64,000 bases of DNA, taken from assembly GCF_019649055.1 (NCBI RefSeq), contig NW_026570380.1, forward strand, positions 62,001-126,000. The letters are read 5' to 3'. Below the pieces are notes generated by a model. The model did not search any database. It had not been told where the DNA came from and was given only the letters and a program-made list of their open reading frames with translations. This stretch comes from Paramacrobiotus metropolitanus (Eukaryota; Tardigrada; Eutardigrada; Parachela; Macrobiotidae). The translations under genes were made by a program, and so were the position numbers. Positions 44,443 to 55,114 of the stretch are shown in pieces; position 1 is the first letter of the stretch; every line of letters starts with the position of its first letter.

Positions 44443-44639
44443 TGAAAAGCATGCTGACCCGTACATTGAGCTCTCTGGACCGCTTTCTGGCGTATTCCGG
44501 TTTGTTGGTGGAGATGCAGTCTGAAAAGTATAACTACCATGATGATCGTCCGAAGAAGGGATAACTCGATATCCGGTATGGTTATGTTCGCAGGAGTGGC
44601 ATGTCTTCAGCATTAAATCCTGAGAACTTTGAACACAGA

Positions 44640-45436
44640 CAATTGATATCGAAGCATTGAGCCAACTGGTGTATCATCCGCGTAAAAGCGTGATCCCGTA
44701 CTTGTTCAATTTTGTCAGTCCAGATGCGAACGGTGCAAACCTGTTGTATGCCGGTGGTGTAGCAATATTTACGGATGAGATGTTGGTCATGATGAAGGAA
44801 GAGCAAGATTTCCGTAACATGGACCGCCGTAAGCAGCAGATAATGGTGAATTATGTGCGTTTGTACTTTGGCGCATTGTTGGGACATCATGGATGTCATA
44901 AGAAATTGACCGACGCTCCGCATGAAGACAGCGCTTTCTTCCACGAAGCTGTAGTCAATTTGGGACCGACATAAAACGTGCAAGAGAAGATTAATCGCAT
45001 TCGCCTCGCATTGGAAACCGGCGCGGATAGAGTTGCGGGAAAGCAGGTTGAGCAGTTGGTAGCGAATCCGCATGATGCCGTTGAGGACGTACTCACTCGG
45101 CTGCAAAAGCTGAAGGACAAGTACGAGCCGCAAGGTGGCCATCCGCAGCAAGTCGCACATCACCAGCCACAACACCAGCCTGTGTTCAACTTGAACCCGC
45201 AGGGAAACGCTGCACTGTTGCAAGGTATCGTCCCGGCAGGTGAGAAGGCCGCAATGGACGGAGTCGAAGACTCAAGTAAATCAGATGAACAAAGCAGTAG
45301 TAACAGCAATATTATTAACAATTCGCATAAAAGCAGTACTTTAGGTGCAGTTGTTTCTGAACAGATGGTGGATAGCGTGGCGCATTTGGATTTCCATGGA
45401 GCAGAAACCATGGAGCATTCGGGAAAACACAAGTAG
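44640..45436 (+). pseudogene. ORF3 C-terminal half: helical domain (element 3)
   Basis: Frame 2 reads EALSQLVYHPRKSVIPYLF, GVAIFTDEMLVMMKEE, VNYVRLYFGALLGHHGCHKKL, one stop at TAA 44972-44974, then a coil (VQEKINRIRLALETGADRV, VEDVLTRLQKLKDKYEP) and a Ser/Asn-rich acidic end to TAG 45434-45436. The LYFGALLGHHGCHKKL block corresponds to LFAARLGNYHCHFTLY in unit 1 and FAATLGYLRSHWELEV in unit 2. An indel near 44450-44640 separates it from the N-terminal half. No known family is recognised. Confidence 0.5.
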
Positions 45437-46066
45437 TTTGAATTAGCATGTACCGAAATTCTCAGCAATATTATGTTGTTAATTAGCAATATTTTCTGTA
45501 AGCAATATTTCTTCTGAATTCCGCAATAGACTTCATTTGTCAGGATTTCTTCGATGGACAATAGACTGGCAGCCTTATAGGCGCAGTCTGGATGTGGATT
45601 ACGGACTGACACGCAGCCTCATAGGAGGTGTCGGAATGAATGGACATTTAACGGTGGAACTGGATTTTTTATAATTTGATTACATTCCTGTTTAACCAAA
45701 GTTTAACAGATCTCTATGGATATTTCTTTAGTTTATTGAGCTTAACTCACAATTTCATTTATTTATTTTTATTAAACAGCGGATCAGTGACTGGTTAGTT
45801 GTGTGAGCGACAGTGTAACAGTGGATTTTGAAGCAGTAAAATTCTTCAGTCGCAGTGTCGAAAATTTCCGCATTAACGTTGTATAGCATTAACCATGCAA
45901 AGCAATACAAATTTTAACGCAATACGGACTAGCTCCGCGGCAGACCCGGTATAGCTAGTGTAAACTGCAGCACATGCACTGGAAACAGGCATGGCAAGGC
46001 GCCTGGCTAATCACCGGTTTGGCCGTCGCAATAGCCTCGGAGGACCTCGGATCGCCACCAGTGGCA
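45437..46066 (+). other. 3' tail, splice acceptor and last exon (element 3)
   Basis: No gene is supportable. A T-rich tract and TTTATTAAACAG form a strong acceptor with AG at 45778-45779, in the same relative place as in unit 2. The last bases before the LTR are CGCCACCAGTGGCA, almost the sequence found before the other two LTRs; no polypurine tract is visible. Confidence 0.5.
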
Positions 46067-46442
46067 TGTTAGGGATGACGCTAGTACGTCACCATCTCCC
46101 GTGCATATGGAGTACTTATTAGCATTAACACGTACGTCTTATCATTACCTGTTGCACCGTATTAACCGTGTTCAGCACTTGGCTCGATAGCCAAGACAGG
46201 TACAACGCAGTACACAGAAGATCAGTATTACACTGTTGCGATAACACTGAGCTAGGTAGTTCTGATCCGCTGGGTGTTTGTCAGAGAACTTTAGTTGAGA
46301 AGTTATGATCGCACAACTCTGGAATTACTTATGATTACGGTTTTGACTAATAAAAGCGTATCGGAAGGTGGACGGTGTTTCTCTCGTAGATTTTCATAGA
46401 AAATCGTTCATCTTCCTAGCCTGCCCCGTGGCATGGCTATCA
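46067..46442 (+). repeat. 3' LTR of element 3
   Basis: It starts TGTTAG and ends CTATCA, 376 bp, with AATAAA at 46349-46354. It is followed by GTAG, the right target duplication. It aligns without gaps with 32509-32884. Confidence 0.95.
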
Positions 46443-48077
46443 GTAGCAAAAGTCGACGTAGACTCACTGTGCGATGAAACAATGGTTGTCAACATAGGCA
46501 ACCAAGCCACGCAGGTTACATATTATCATGTTTCCAGACGAATGGGGTACATCCATCCGGACGGCGATTGAGTTACGTTGTTTCTGTAAATATCTATAGT
46601 TGTTACTGTTTATTGGAAATTCGGCAGTCGTAAAACCGATTTTTTAAATATATAAGTAGCGAGCTGAAGGGTGATTTATGGGGTGGAGGTGGGCGTTTTA
46701 GGACGCTTCTATCTACCCGTCTAAGAAATTAACCAACGGAAAACTGTTATTGTTAACCAACTGTTATTTTTGAAAACGTTTTTCAAGCATTTGAATGATT
46801 GAAAAGCTATCCTTTACGGGTTAGCAGAAGAGTCTTGCGCGTTTAGTGTATCCGACCAGTTTTGGACCGCCACCACGGACTGGGATTGGCAAAATTTACG
46901 GCAAAAGTTTTTATCGGCCCCTAAACGCTTGATCGGTTTAATGACCAAAACGCCCGCCGGACATCTTGGTCAGCCGGAAGTTTAGGTCGGTTACAGCATT
47001 TAATGCGCGCTTGTGACTTACAGGCGCGCAAAACTACAACACGTGTTTACTTTCGCGCGTCTTCCCTGGATCTTTGCAACGGCTCAGACGTATGACTGAA
47101 TATGACAAGCCTGCATTTGCTGTCTGTTGATCTTTTTTGTTCATTTAGGCCCCAGATTGGAAGACTGGTCACGCTCTTTCGCACTCGATTCGGTTAATTT
47201 TTTGGTTGATTTACAGCCCTTGTAGGGCAGTCTTGCAATGGTTAAATAAATATTTATTTGTTGACACCTGACCGATGATACTTAATCTTTGCAAAAACTG
47301 CACAACCTTCCTCAGATGCCTATTACGATATGTCACCGCACTTGATTGGCATCTCTGGTGCTGACGTGGTGCGCTTTACGTACCGTGAAAAGTAGCGCGA
47401 AACCCCTGCTGGATCCGTGCTCTCTGAAAGTGTTCGATTTCTTCCAATCCGCTTATGTAATAACATAGAAATTTCAGAAAAAAAAATCTAAAAATGGAAA
47501 TAAAAACTTTTTAAGTAAAAATTTTTGCGGAAAAGATAAATTAACGATTTAAGTAAGCTTTTTGCGTTTAAAACAGAAGTCTACGGCAAACCACTCCATA
47601 GACGACTATGTTAAACGCGAAAAGCTTCAATCGTCAACATCTTCTTTCCGCGGAAACGTTTTCCTTGTAAATTTTCAGCAAACCGTTTCATTCTTAGATT
47701 TTTTTTTGCATTTTTTGAGTTATAATTGGAGTAGATTAGATGAAATTGAACACTTTCGAAAACCGCCGAACCTGCACGGGTTGCGCGCTACACAAGACGG
47801 GCCGAGAGCCAACCTGGAGATGTCAAAGCAAGTGCATTGACATAGTACTAACAGGCATCTCTTCCTCCCTTGGCTGCCCTGGGCTATGCTTAACTGAAAT
47901 AATAAAATGCAAACCGTTCCAACATTCGAACTGATTTTCCGTCTGCCTACGTATTGTTTCTCATCTGTACGGCCTACCTGTTTATACAAGCCCGGTCCGA
48001 AACCTTTCGACCGCTTTAGCGCAAAGCATACGAATCGCAGACAATAACGCATAATATGCATACGGATCGTAATATAG
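46443..48077. other. Flanking DNA, possible disrupted exon at its left end
   Basis: Directly after the LTR the frame VAKVDVDSLCDETMVVNIG runs on to a TGA near 46570 and has a coding look; see findings. The remainder is AT-rich without a recognisable gene, with small frames only. Confidence 0.3.
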
Positions 48078-48262
48078 ATACGAGGACATTTGGGTGCTGT
48101 GAACATACCCTGCACGATTAGGCTGCGATGAACAGCCGAAGAAATTTATAGCCGTTTGCATTCAGACTGTGATATCAGTAGCGTTGCGAGCTACGGCTAA
48201 CCAGCTGTTCATCGCAGCCTAATCGTGCAGGGTATGTTCACAGCATCCAAATGTCCTCGTAT
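48078..48262. mobile_element. Palindromic MITE with 59-bp arms
   Basis: Arms 48078-48136 and 48204-48262 are reverse complements over 59 bp with one difference, which would be a G.U pair in RNA. The 67-base loop has a smaller inverted pair (TAGCCGT and ACGGCTA). Taking the outermost ATA and TAT as flanks, the arms begin CGAGG between TA dinucleotides, consistent with a Tc1/mariner-derived MITE and a TA duplication. No coding capacity. Confidence 0.75.
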
Positions 48263-48279
48263 ACGACACTAAAACGAGT

Positions 48280-48370
48280 AAACAAACCAGTAACCAGTAA
48301 ACCAAACCAGTAACCAAAAAAAACTAGTAACCAAAACAAACCAGTAACCAGGAACCAGTAAACCAATAAA
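48280..48370. repeat. AACCAGTA-type short tandem repeat
   Basis: An irregular array of AACCAGTAAACCA and AACCAAAA words, about 90 bases. It lies between two MITEs and has no coding content. Confidence 0.6.
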
Positions 48371-48425
48371 CGCGTACAGTAAAACCTCTCGTTACATACA
48401 CTTCTTTATTAAATACACTTCTCTA

Positions 48426-49673
48426 TAGGGTTGTCATCCCACCAAGTTTTTGGCGGTGGGATGGGATGGGAATGTGAACAGGAAGTGATGTGATTGGTGG
48501 GATAGATTACTAATTTACTAATTAATTTCCTACATATTTTTCCCAGCAAAATTTTTATTCTACCTGGTTCCAGCAAAGAAGTCTCTTGAAAAAAATGTTA
48601 GATAGTTATTAAACTGACGCGACTATTAAGCTACAACAACAGACCAAACCCAAAAATTGCGCGCAACGCGATCTGATGGTTTTCGCAATCATTTTCGGCG
48701 ACGGGCTCGTCTAGCAGTTCCTCGAAATCGCTTGCAAAATCCATGAATATGGTGACGTCGTCTGTTTGACTCCCAGATACTTCGCCAACCTCCAGATCTT
48801 CTTCGGCAACGACGACAGGGTCCGGGAGCAAAGATACTGTAGTGACCTTTCGCTCAATATGTGTTTTCGCAGCCAGATCCATTCGCCGCTCGCGTATTAT
48901 GTTGAGCTTTACTTTAGCAAGGTCGTTAGTCTTTCGAATGTCGAGCCGGTTTCTCGGCTTCGTGAGAATGGTACCCATGGAGCTCCAAATTCGCTCTAGT
49001 CCAGCAGCGTGAGGGCAAGCATCATAGAGGAGCAGTGCTAGGTTGCTGAGCTCTTTATAGACCGTGCCGCTAATCACCCAGAATGGACGGATGTCTTGTC
49101 CGGCGGCGATTTCTTCATCAAACGGTGTCGATTTCGACAAATAAGCTGCAATAGAAGCCGACAAAATTCCCCCACTGTTTGGGAACAGCTGCTTATAAAG
49201 CTCGTTGCTCCATTGCCTGATAATTTGGTAGTTGACCACCGAAGGGTTACAGTGCAGGGCTTCAATCTTAAATGCCGGGTGCAGAACAGTGGACAATATC
49301 CGCAGCTTTGCGTCGAAAAACGTGACCAGCGAGACTCCATTCTTTCCAACAAGTACGATCTCGATTCCGGGCAAGTGAGGCTCGCAAACTCATGTACAAA
49401 CTCGCATTTTCTGATTCTGTAGCTTGACTGCTCTACCACAAAATTTGTTAGAAATGTTGTTAGAAATGTATGCACTGCCGATGCGCAGTGCGCTCAGGAT
49501 CGGTACCCGGATTTTGACCTTTCATTTTTAACAATACAAATTCTTCCCATCACATCACCGTCCCATCACTCATCACATTTTTTCATCACGCACGCAGTTA
49601 TTCGGCATGATGGGACTGTGAGCAGGAAAACGGCGTGATTGTGAAATTGTGTGACGACATGATGACAACCCTA
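48426..49673 (-). mobile_element. Deleted hAT element nested in the pogo-like MITE
   Basis: Terminal repeats TAGGGTTGTCATC at 48426-48438 and its exact complement at 49661-49673, with a perfect 8-bp duplication CTTCTCTA at 48418-48425 and 49674-49681. Those are the marks of a hAT insertion. At 1,248 bp it keeps only the C-terminal part of the transposase on the minus strand, so it is an internally deleted copy. Confidence 0.9.
48631..49475 (-). pseudogene. hAT transposase C-terminal fragment
   Basis: The minus-strand frame 49374-48631 reads FFDAKLRILSTVLHPAFKIEAL and then the hAT dimerisation region: DIRPFWVISGTVYKELSNLA, ERIWSSMGTILTKPRNRLD and the acidic tail. A short stretch just upstream (to 49475) continues in another frame (EFVHEFASL), so one indel is present. 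The catalytic Asp region and the zinc finger are missing. In hAT proteins this part holds the dimer contacts; alone it might at most act as a repressor. It belongs to a different hAT lineage from the intact one at 57344. Confidence 0.75.
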
Positions 49674-50551
49674 CTTCTCTATAGCATATGTAAGGAACCT
49701 GTAAGGAACCGATGACAACCTGTAAGGAACCGAATTGGCTCGCATGTATAACATAGGGGGGATTCTCTTTTTAACATTCGCCTCTTTATAAGCCTTACAT
49801 ACACTTTCCGCGGAACCGAATGCAATTTAACTAGTGTAGACAACCTCTGAACAACATTCAGCTCCGGTTAAATACAGTTGCATACAGGTAGCCGGATGCA
49901 ATCTGATGTTTTCTTAACATCCTGAACTAATATGGAGCAACATTAACGTTGTTCGTGTAAATGGTAATTACTGTGCAGAAGTATATCTCCACAGAATATT
50001 TTTATTTCACCAGTCTTTCAAGTACTAGCCATACTTTACGATGAATTCAAAAGAAGATTGCATTTTTTATGGTACTGGTGTGGTGTGTATGACAAATTTG
50101 TGATGCACTACCGATTCTTGCTACTAATTAATGTTGCATTTATGATACATGTACTGCAACGCCCTCCCCCCACCCCAAATTATAGCAGCACCCCTGGGGG
50201 GAATTTCCCTTTATAAAAAACACCCCGGTATGACATACGAAACCGATGGAACCGTGCCTGTATTTTAAAGAGAGGTTTTACTGTATTGGCAAACACATTT
50301 AATCAAGTAATCACCATATTAGATCACAAGTGCTAAGAATAACTCATAGGTCCTAAACATACCATAATTTTAAAATGCACAGATGTCACATATACAATAC
50401 ACCTGCAAGGCTGCAACTCATTACGTTGGATACCTAAATTTATTTATATATATAATATAAATAAATATATATTTTATATTAAATTGCTGACCCCGTATCT
50501 TGAAAATCCCGCTTATGGCAGTCGAAAGGTTTATTACCGGGCATGTACTAC

Positions 50552-51069
50552 TTATGATGCCGTGATTATCAATGTACAGAGCCTCATCTTTATGCTGTGT
50601 GAAATACCGAGTATTCGAGAACTGCTTTCGCGATTAAATATTATAAAGGTCACACTAAAGTACATTACCGGAATCAGAGTGGGAGCACATTTACCGTCTG
50701 AGCTGTTTGTTCGATCTTGCCAGAGATAATCATTGGGTGGCTCGGGCTGCACCCACTTCGCTGCATTAGCAAGCTCATAAAATCTGCGTAAACGGTGTCT
50801 TAGGCTGATAGTCAGGGCGGTAACAGCAAAGCCATGATCCGTACAGTAAAGCGCGGAGCAAGTATGCACGCACAGAATTCGACAGCGGTGATTTCACCAA
50901 CAACACGGGAGAATGTAGTGTTTTGTTCTGAATAATGCTCAATCGCGATATTCAGCTTCATTAGAGCTGCCGTTGCTAACACTGCATGCAGTAACAATCC
51001 CATGTTTGAAGATGCACTCTTCAAGCTCAGCAGGTTTTTGAAAATCGAGAAGTAGGGGATGCATAACAT
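50552..51069 (-). pseudogene. Possible host protein remnant with hydrophobic helices
   Basis: Two overlapping minus-strand frames (51069-50812 and 50869-50552) look like one broken reading. The first has a hydrophobic segment (MGLLLHAVLATAALMKLNIA) and AVEFCACILAPRF. The second reads LTISLRHRLRRFYELANAAK then WVQPEPPNDYLWQD. The mix of membrane-like helices and basic loops recalls a multi-pass receptor, but no motif proves it. It may equally be chance coding. Confidence 0.2.
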
Positions 51070-51717
51070 TCAGTCGCAGAAACGTTTGACTGTACAGCAC
51101 TTCGTGTCGGAGAATTTTTGTGGCCTAAGGAAATAATAAATATTCAACAAAATTTAGCAACACTCAATCCTAGCTGACCTCACTGAAGCCAGTATTTTCG
51201 ACTGCCCTACGGCTAAAACCGAAACAAGGCCGAAAGCACGATATCATCGGATAGAAAACATACCTAAGTAGTGTCACGGGTACGACTGGTTGAAGGACAG
51301 TTTGTATGGACAGTCATACTGATTTGTGAGATGCGGTTTGCAACGGAAGGAAGTGGCCAGAAAGCATCAGCCAACTAGTAAAGTGTTGTGTACTTTGAAC
51401 TTTCATAAAACAATTCATAAAATGTTGACTCATGGTTTTTCTTTGAGTGAGTGCTTTTGGGTTGAAGGCGTGTTCCCTTATCTTTCATATTTTGAATTAG
51501 AAATGAGTGTTAAGCGCTTGTGAGAAAAGAACTTCTTGTAAATGAATCGGTACAATCAGCTAGTGCTTTGGAATGTCTCGATTTGGATGGTGTTTTTGGG
51601 AATGTCTTCCTAGCTCTGATGTTTTTACAGTATTTAAATAATTAATTTTTATTTTATATAAATTGGTTAATTTTATATAAAGGTTATCGTGAGCAGAACG
51701 ATTGGATTAGCGTATGT

Positions 51718-51906
51718 AGCCGGCAGAAAGCCGGACGGGTGGATAGTGCATCTTCAGTGAAATCGCATTCACCAATCTGCCGACCTTCGGCAGATGGGTG
51801 GACGAGCCGTCCACTTTTCTGCCGAATCATATCCACCTTTCTGCCGGTGCACATTTACCTTTTTCTAAAGGTCATCCGCCTTTCTGCCGAACCAAAGGAT
51901 CGGCGT
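51718..51906. repeat. Cluster of CTGCCG inverted repeats
   Basis: TTTCTGCCG and its complement recur about six times. A 9-bp perfect hairpin ATCTGCCGA-CCT-TCGGCAGAT is near 51777, GTGGAC-GAGCC-GTCCAC near 51802, and CCGGCAGAAAG near 51720 pairs with CTTTCTGCCGG near 51846. Probably the remains of a foldback or MITE-type repeat. Confidence 0.45.
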
Positions 51907-53043
51907 CTATTGATGTGACAATGAGGGCCCAGGGGCGAATTTAAGGAGGGGGCACAGGGGCACCTGCCCCCTCCGGAATTTTTGGAAAAGTGGGTACTTC
52001 AAAAAACTACAAGGGGGAGTATTGCTAGACAAATTTTACCGGCTTTGGAAAAAGCTGCGGAATCTGCTATTTTTAATTGAATTTCTAGTGGTTTGATCAG
52101 TCATACCGTTTGTTAGCTTCGCGCTCCTCGCGAAAATGCCTCTTTGTTGCACTTCACCAATTCAGATTGCGACTTAAAATCACTGCGCGGAATTTAGGTG
52201 TACAATTCTCTGTCTTCCACGAGGCGCGCATTATCAGGGAACCCAGCTTGTTCTTCTATTACCAAACCATTTTTTTTACCATTTCCTATCAAATGTCTTG
52301 CAATCCCTGGTATAAAAACGTGCATCGGCTTCGCGCGAAAATTAACTGTTTTCCTGAACTGTAGATGATATTGCATTGTTGTTGTGCCATTTAACATCCT
52401 TTGCAGGAAATTTTTGCGGCAGGTTCAGCGAACAGTGACAGGTTCCTAGGTGCGGTATACGAGGGATATCGGTCGTAGCGTATAAGAAAGTGTAGCTTCT
52501 GTTGTTGGTCTTCGAAATCCGTGTGCAAACAAAAGGCGGGCGGTCGTAGAGTGCGGAATGCCTAGCAAAGAACGGTTGACAGGCCGGCGACAGATATGAT
52601 ATATACTCAACATTAACTACAGCAACGTGACCTTTAGAAATACAAGCGGTAACCATATTCTTTAGGGTAGGAATAAAACCTGGTGTTGTCCAAAAAAGCC
52701 CCTGTGTATGACTGCAGACTTATTAGAAGCTTTGTGAGAAGTATGTTACATTTTACAAGAAACCGAAAAGCGTAGAAGGATAAGCAGTAGACTGTTTTTG
52801 TCGTATTTAGTTACCCTATCAATAGTTTCTGTGTTATCAGACATACATATGCGTTCTGGCTGAGTGAGTCACGAAAAAACTGATGCGTTATAGACTTTTG
52901 CATATCGGTTCACAAAAGTCACGTTCGATGAGGACATGCTAGCGTACACACAGTACTTTTTTATCTTGATCAGTACAACTATCTGTGCATCAACGACAAA
53001 TTTATCGTCAGTACACGAAAATTGTCATCGATAAGGAGAAATA

Positions 53044-53977
53044 CAGAGAGTGAGCCACCCACATTGGCACACTTTTGGTAGGAAATTATTTGTGACTTTT
53101 GGACTCAAGTCCTGTTAAATCCGCTGATGCAGTTTTTTCCCTTAGCTCTCTGTGAACGGAAAACAACTAATTTTCCATTAAGATTTTGCGCACACGTGGC
53201 ATAAAGTGACCACAAGTGTCCGCGACCGGCGAAAAAAACGCAGACAAAACGTTTCACTTTGTATTTTTGTTTTTAAATGATTATTAAATGAAGCAAGCAT
53301 GTTTTTGGTCAGATTCAGTTTTTAATTTTAGAAGATTTTAAGGGCTATATAAAAAGTATAACGTTGTGTGAAAACCTTTTTCAGGATCCCGAGGGAAAAA
53401 AACAAAATTTTAAAAAAATTCGGGATTTACACTTTCAATGAAGCGGCTGGCTTTTGCAGTGGGAAACTCGTGGCAAAAAAACTGCCGATGCCGATTTCGC
53501 TTTGATATAAACAAATAATTATTTAGACAGGCTTGTAGAAGATATTCTATGAAATTCCGGACGAATGGACAATTTGTTAGAGAATGGCAGATGTTTTCTG
53601 GACTTCCGGTCAGTTTTGGGAGCCGACGTCCAGAAAAACTCAACCATGGCTTTGATCAAAACCGAATTATACTTGTCCTAAAGAGCATTGATTCTTTATC
53701 ATTTTATTGCATTTCGTATGTACTGATCGGTAAAGGGGGATTTTTAGGAATTTGTTTTGCGAAAGGCATTCCAGTTTTGAAACGCACTGTTTTACTACCC
53801 CGCTCCAGGTTTTCTTCCTGTATTTTGAAAGGCATCCTTTGCTAAGCTCGGATAAATTTAACAAGTACAAAATACCCCAGGCTATCGTGTAATGTTTTTG
53901 AAAAAGTTGTTGTAGACGAAAGGAAGTTTTAAAAAATTAGTTTGTGCAGTGTGCCAATGTGGGTTGCTCACCCTCTG
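53044..53977. mobile_element. Tc1/mariner-like element, 934 bp, non-autonomous or decayed
   Basis: Inverted ends of about 32 bp with two mismatches: CAGAGAGTGAGCCACCCACA at the left and the complement of CAGAGGGTGAGCAACCCACA at the right, each next to TA (53042-53043 and 53978-53979). The interior has only short frames without a recognisable DDE transposase. Confidence 0.7.
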
Positions 53978-53979
53978 TA

Positions 53980-55112
53980 TGTCGAAAATAGCAGTTCAAG
54001 TTGAATTCACGCGAATACATCGCGTAATGCGAATACGTTCACGCGTAATGCGCGCGCGTTAACAGTGAGCATAAAATTAAGTAATGATAAACGTTTACAT
54101 TCAAATTTCTTTCTTCGCCCAGTTGGTTGTTGTGCTGGTACATGTTAACTGTGAAAATTCTTTTTATAATTATATATGTCTTATTAAGTTTTGTTACATG
54201 GCTAAACGTGGCGTGGTCAAAACGCTTTCGCCACTGATTTTTTTGCGACACAAAAATATCAGGGAAACTGTTCAATCTTTTTTTTAAAATTCCAAGCATC
54301 TGTGAAGGTACATCTTGTTTAATTATTTGGATGAAATAAATAACCTACAAAAAATCGACTTTGTCAGAAAGCAGCAAATGCGATTGCTTGTCCAACACGA
54401 CTGGCAAATTGTGGTCAGTAAGCGCACCGCGTGTGCCAAGCTAACAAGACCGTAATTATAATTAATTGGGTAGAAGGATATGAATACATACGTATATACC
54501 TATACGTATATACGTATATACATACGTATAGGAATGCATACGTATGCCTACTTTAAATAATTATAACGCCGCCATAAATCGTCATAGTGTACATGCATGT
54601 ACGCGTACTTACTACGCGCCTTGATAATGTGCACATTGTACAGTCTGCATCATGTATCTGTAGCACATTCCGTCACGGTTGAAGTCAGAATAACGAAAAA
54701 AACTTGTGTTATCAGTGTTTCACATGGAGTAAATTCGCATGGAGTATCAACATGCAGGATTCTTTCACTCTGTACTGAGTCTGCAGTCTGCATTCTGCAC
54801 TCTGTAGCAGCAAAATTGCACCGCACTGGACTATTAAATTTATTGTTGATGCGACCGGTGTTATACCTATATTTCGCCAATTTCAGAATATACCTATCCG
54901 GCATCTAATTCTACAGTAGCTGATTCAAAGCAACGTATATCAGCAGTCTGTGCCGCTGGAAATGCATGAAAAGGTGTTTGCTGTGTTTCTGCAAAGTGTC
55001 AACAGTATTTTAGTTTAGAAAATGCAGTACTTGTCGTTCTATATTGATGGTGTGACCAATTATTATCTTATACCAAGTGCGCACTTCTTTGCTGACTTGT
55101 GAGAAGAGCAGC
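53980..55112. other. Non-coding DNA with a TACGTA-type microsatellite
   Basis: No gene recognised. Around 54000-54065 there are CGCGAATAC and CGCGTAATGCG words, and at 54484-54550 a self-complementary array of CGTATA and ATACGTA words. The rest is AT-rich and plain. Confidence 0.45.
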
Positions 55113-55114
55113 TA

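Larger units (their letters stand above)
32505..46446 (+). mobile_element. Element 3: full-length decayed Ty3/Gypsy retrotransposon with ORF3
   Basis: The element proper is 32509-46442, bounded by two 376-bp LTRs and flanked by a 4-bp target duplication GTAG (32505-32508 and 46443-46446). Order: 5' LTR, primer site, leader, Gag, protease, long linker, reverse transcriptase, RNase H, integrase, splice acceptor, ORF3, tail, acceptor, 3' LTR. The pol order with integrase after RNase H marks it as Ty3/Gypsy. The LTRs differ at about ten positions, so the insertion is not very recent, and every long frame carries stops or indels. The element is AT-rich and full of AGCAT and GCATTA words, unlike units 1 and 2. 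Confidence 0.9.
48377..50283. mobile_element. Pogo-like MITE, split by a nested hAT element
   Basis: CAGTAAAACCTCTC starts at 48377 and its reverse complement ends at 50283; both are flanked by TA (48375-48376 and 50284-50285), as expected for the Tc1/mariner/pogo group. Taking out the nested hAT insertion leaves about 0.65 kb without transposase, so it is non-autonomous. The interior shows repeated ACATACACTT and GTAAGGAACC words. Confidence 0.7.
49682..53041. other. Mostly non-coding DNA
   Basis: It includes the end of the pogo-like MITE, an AT microsatellite near 50438-50480, a possible receptor remnant on the minus strand (50552-51069) and a cluster of small inverted repeats (51718-51906). 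I see no other gene. Confidence 0.4.

Noticed and set aside
51934-52704. CAGGGGC near 51934 and GCCCCTG near 52698 as transposon ends
   Set aside because: Only seven bases match and there is no target duplication on the two sides.
53410-53845. Short frames inside the 934-bp Tc1-like element as a transposase
   Set aside because: No DDE or helix-turn-helix motif could be seen in any frame.
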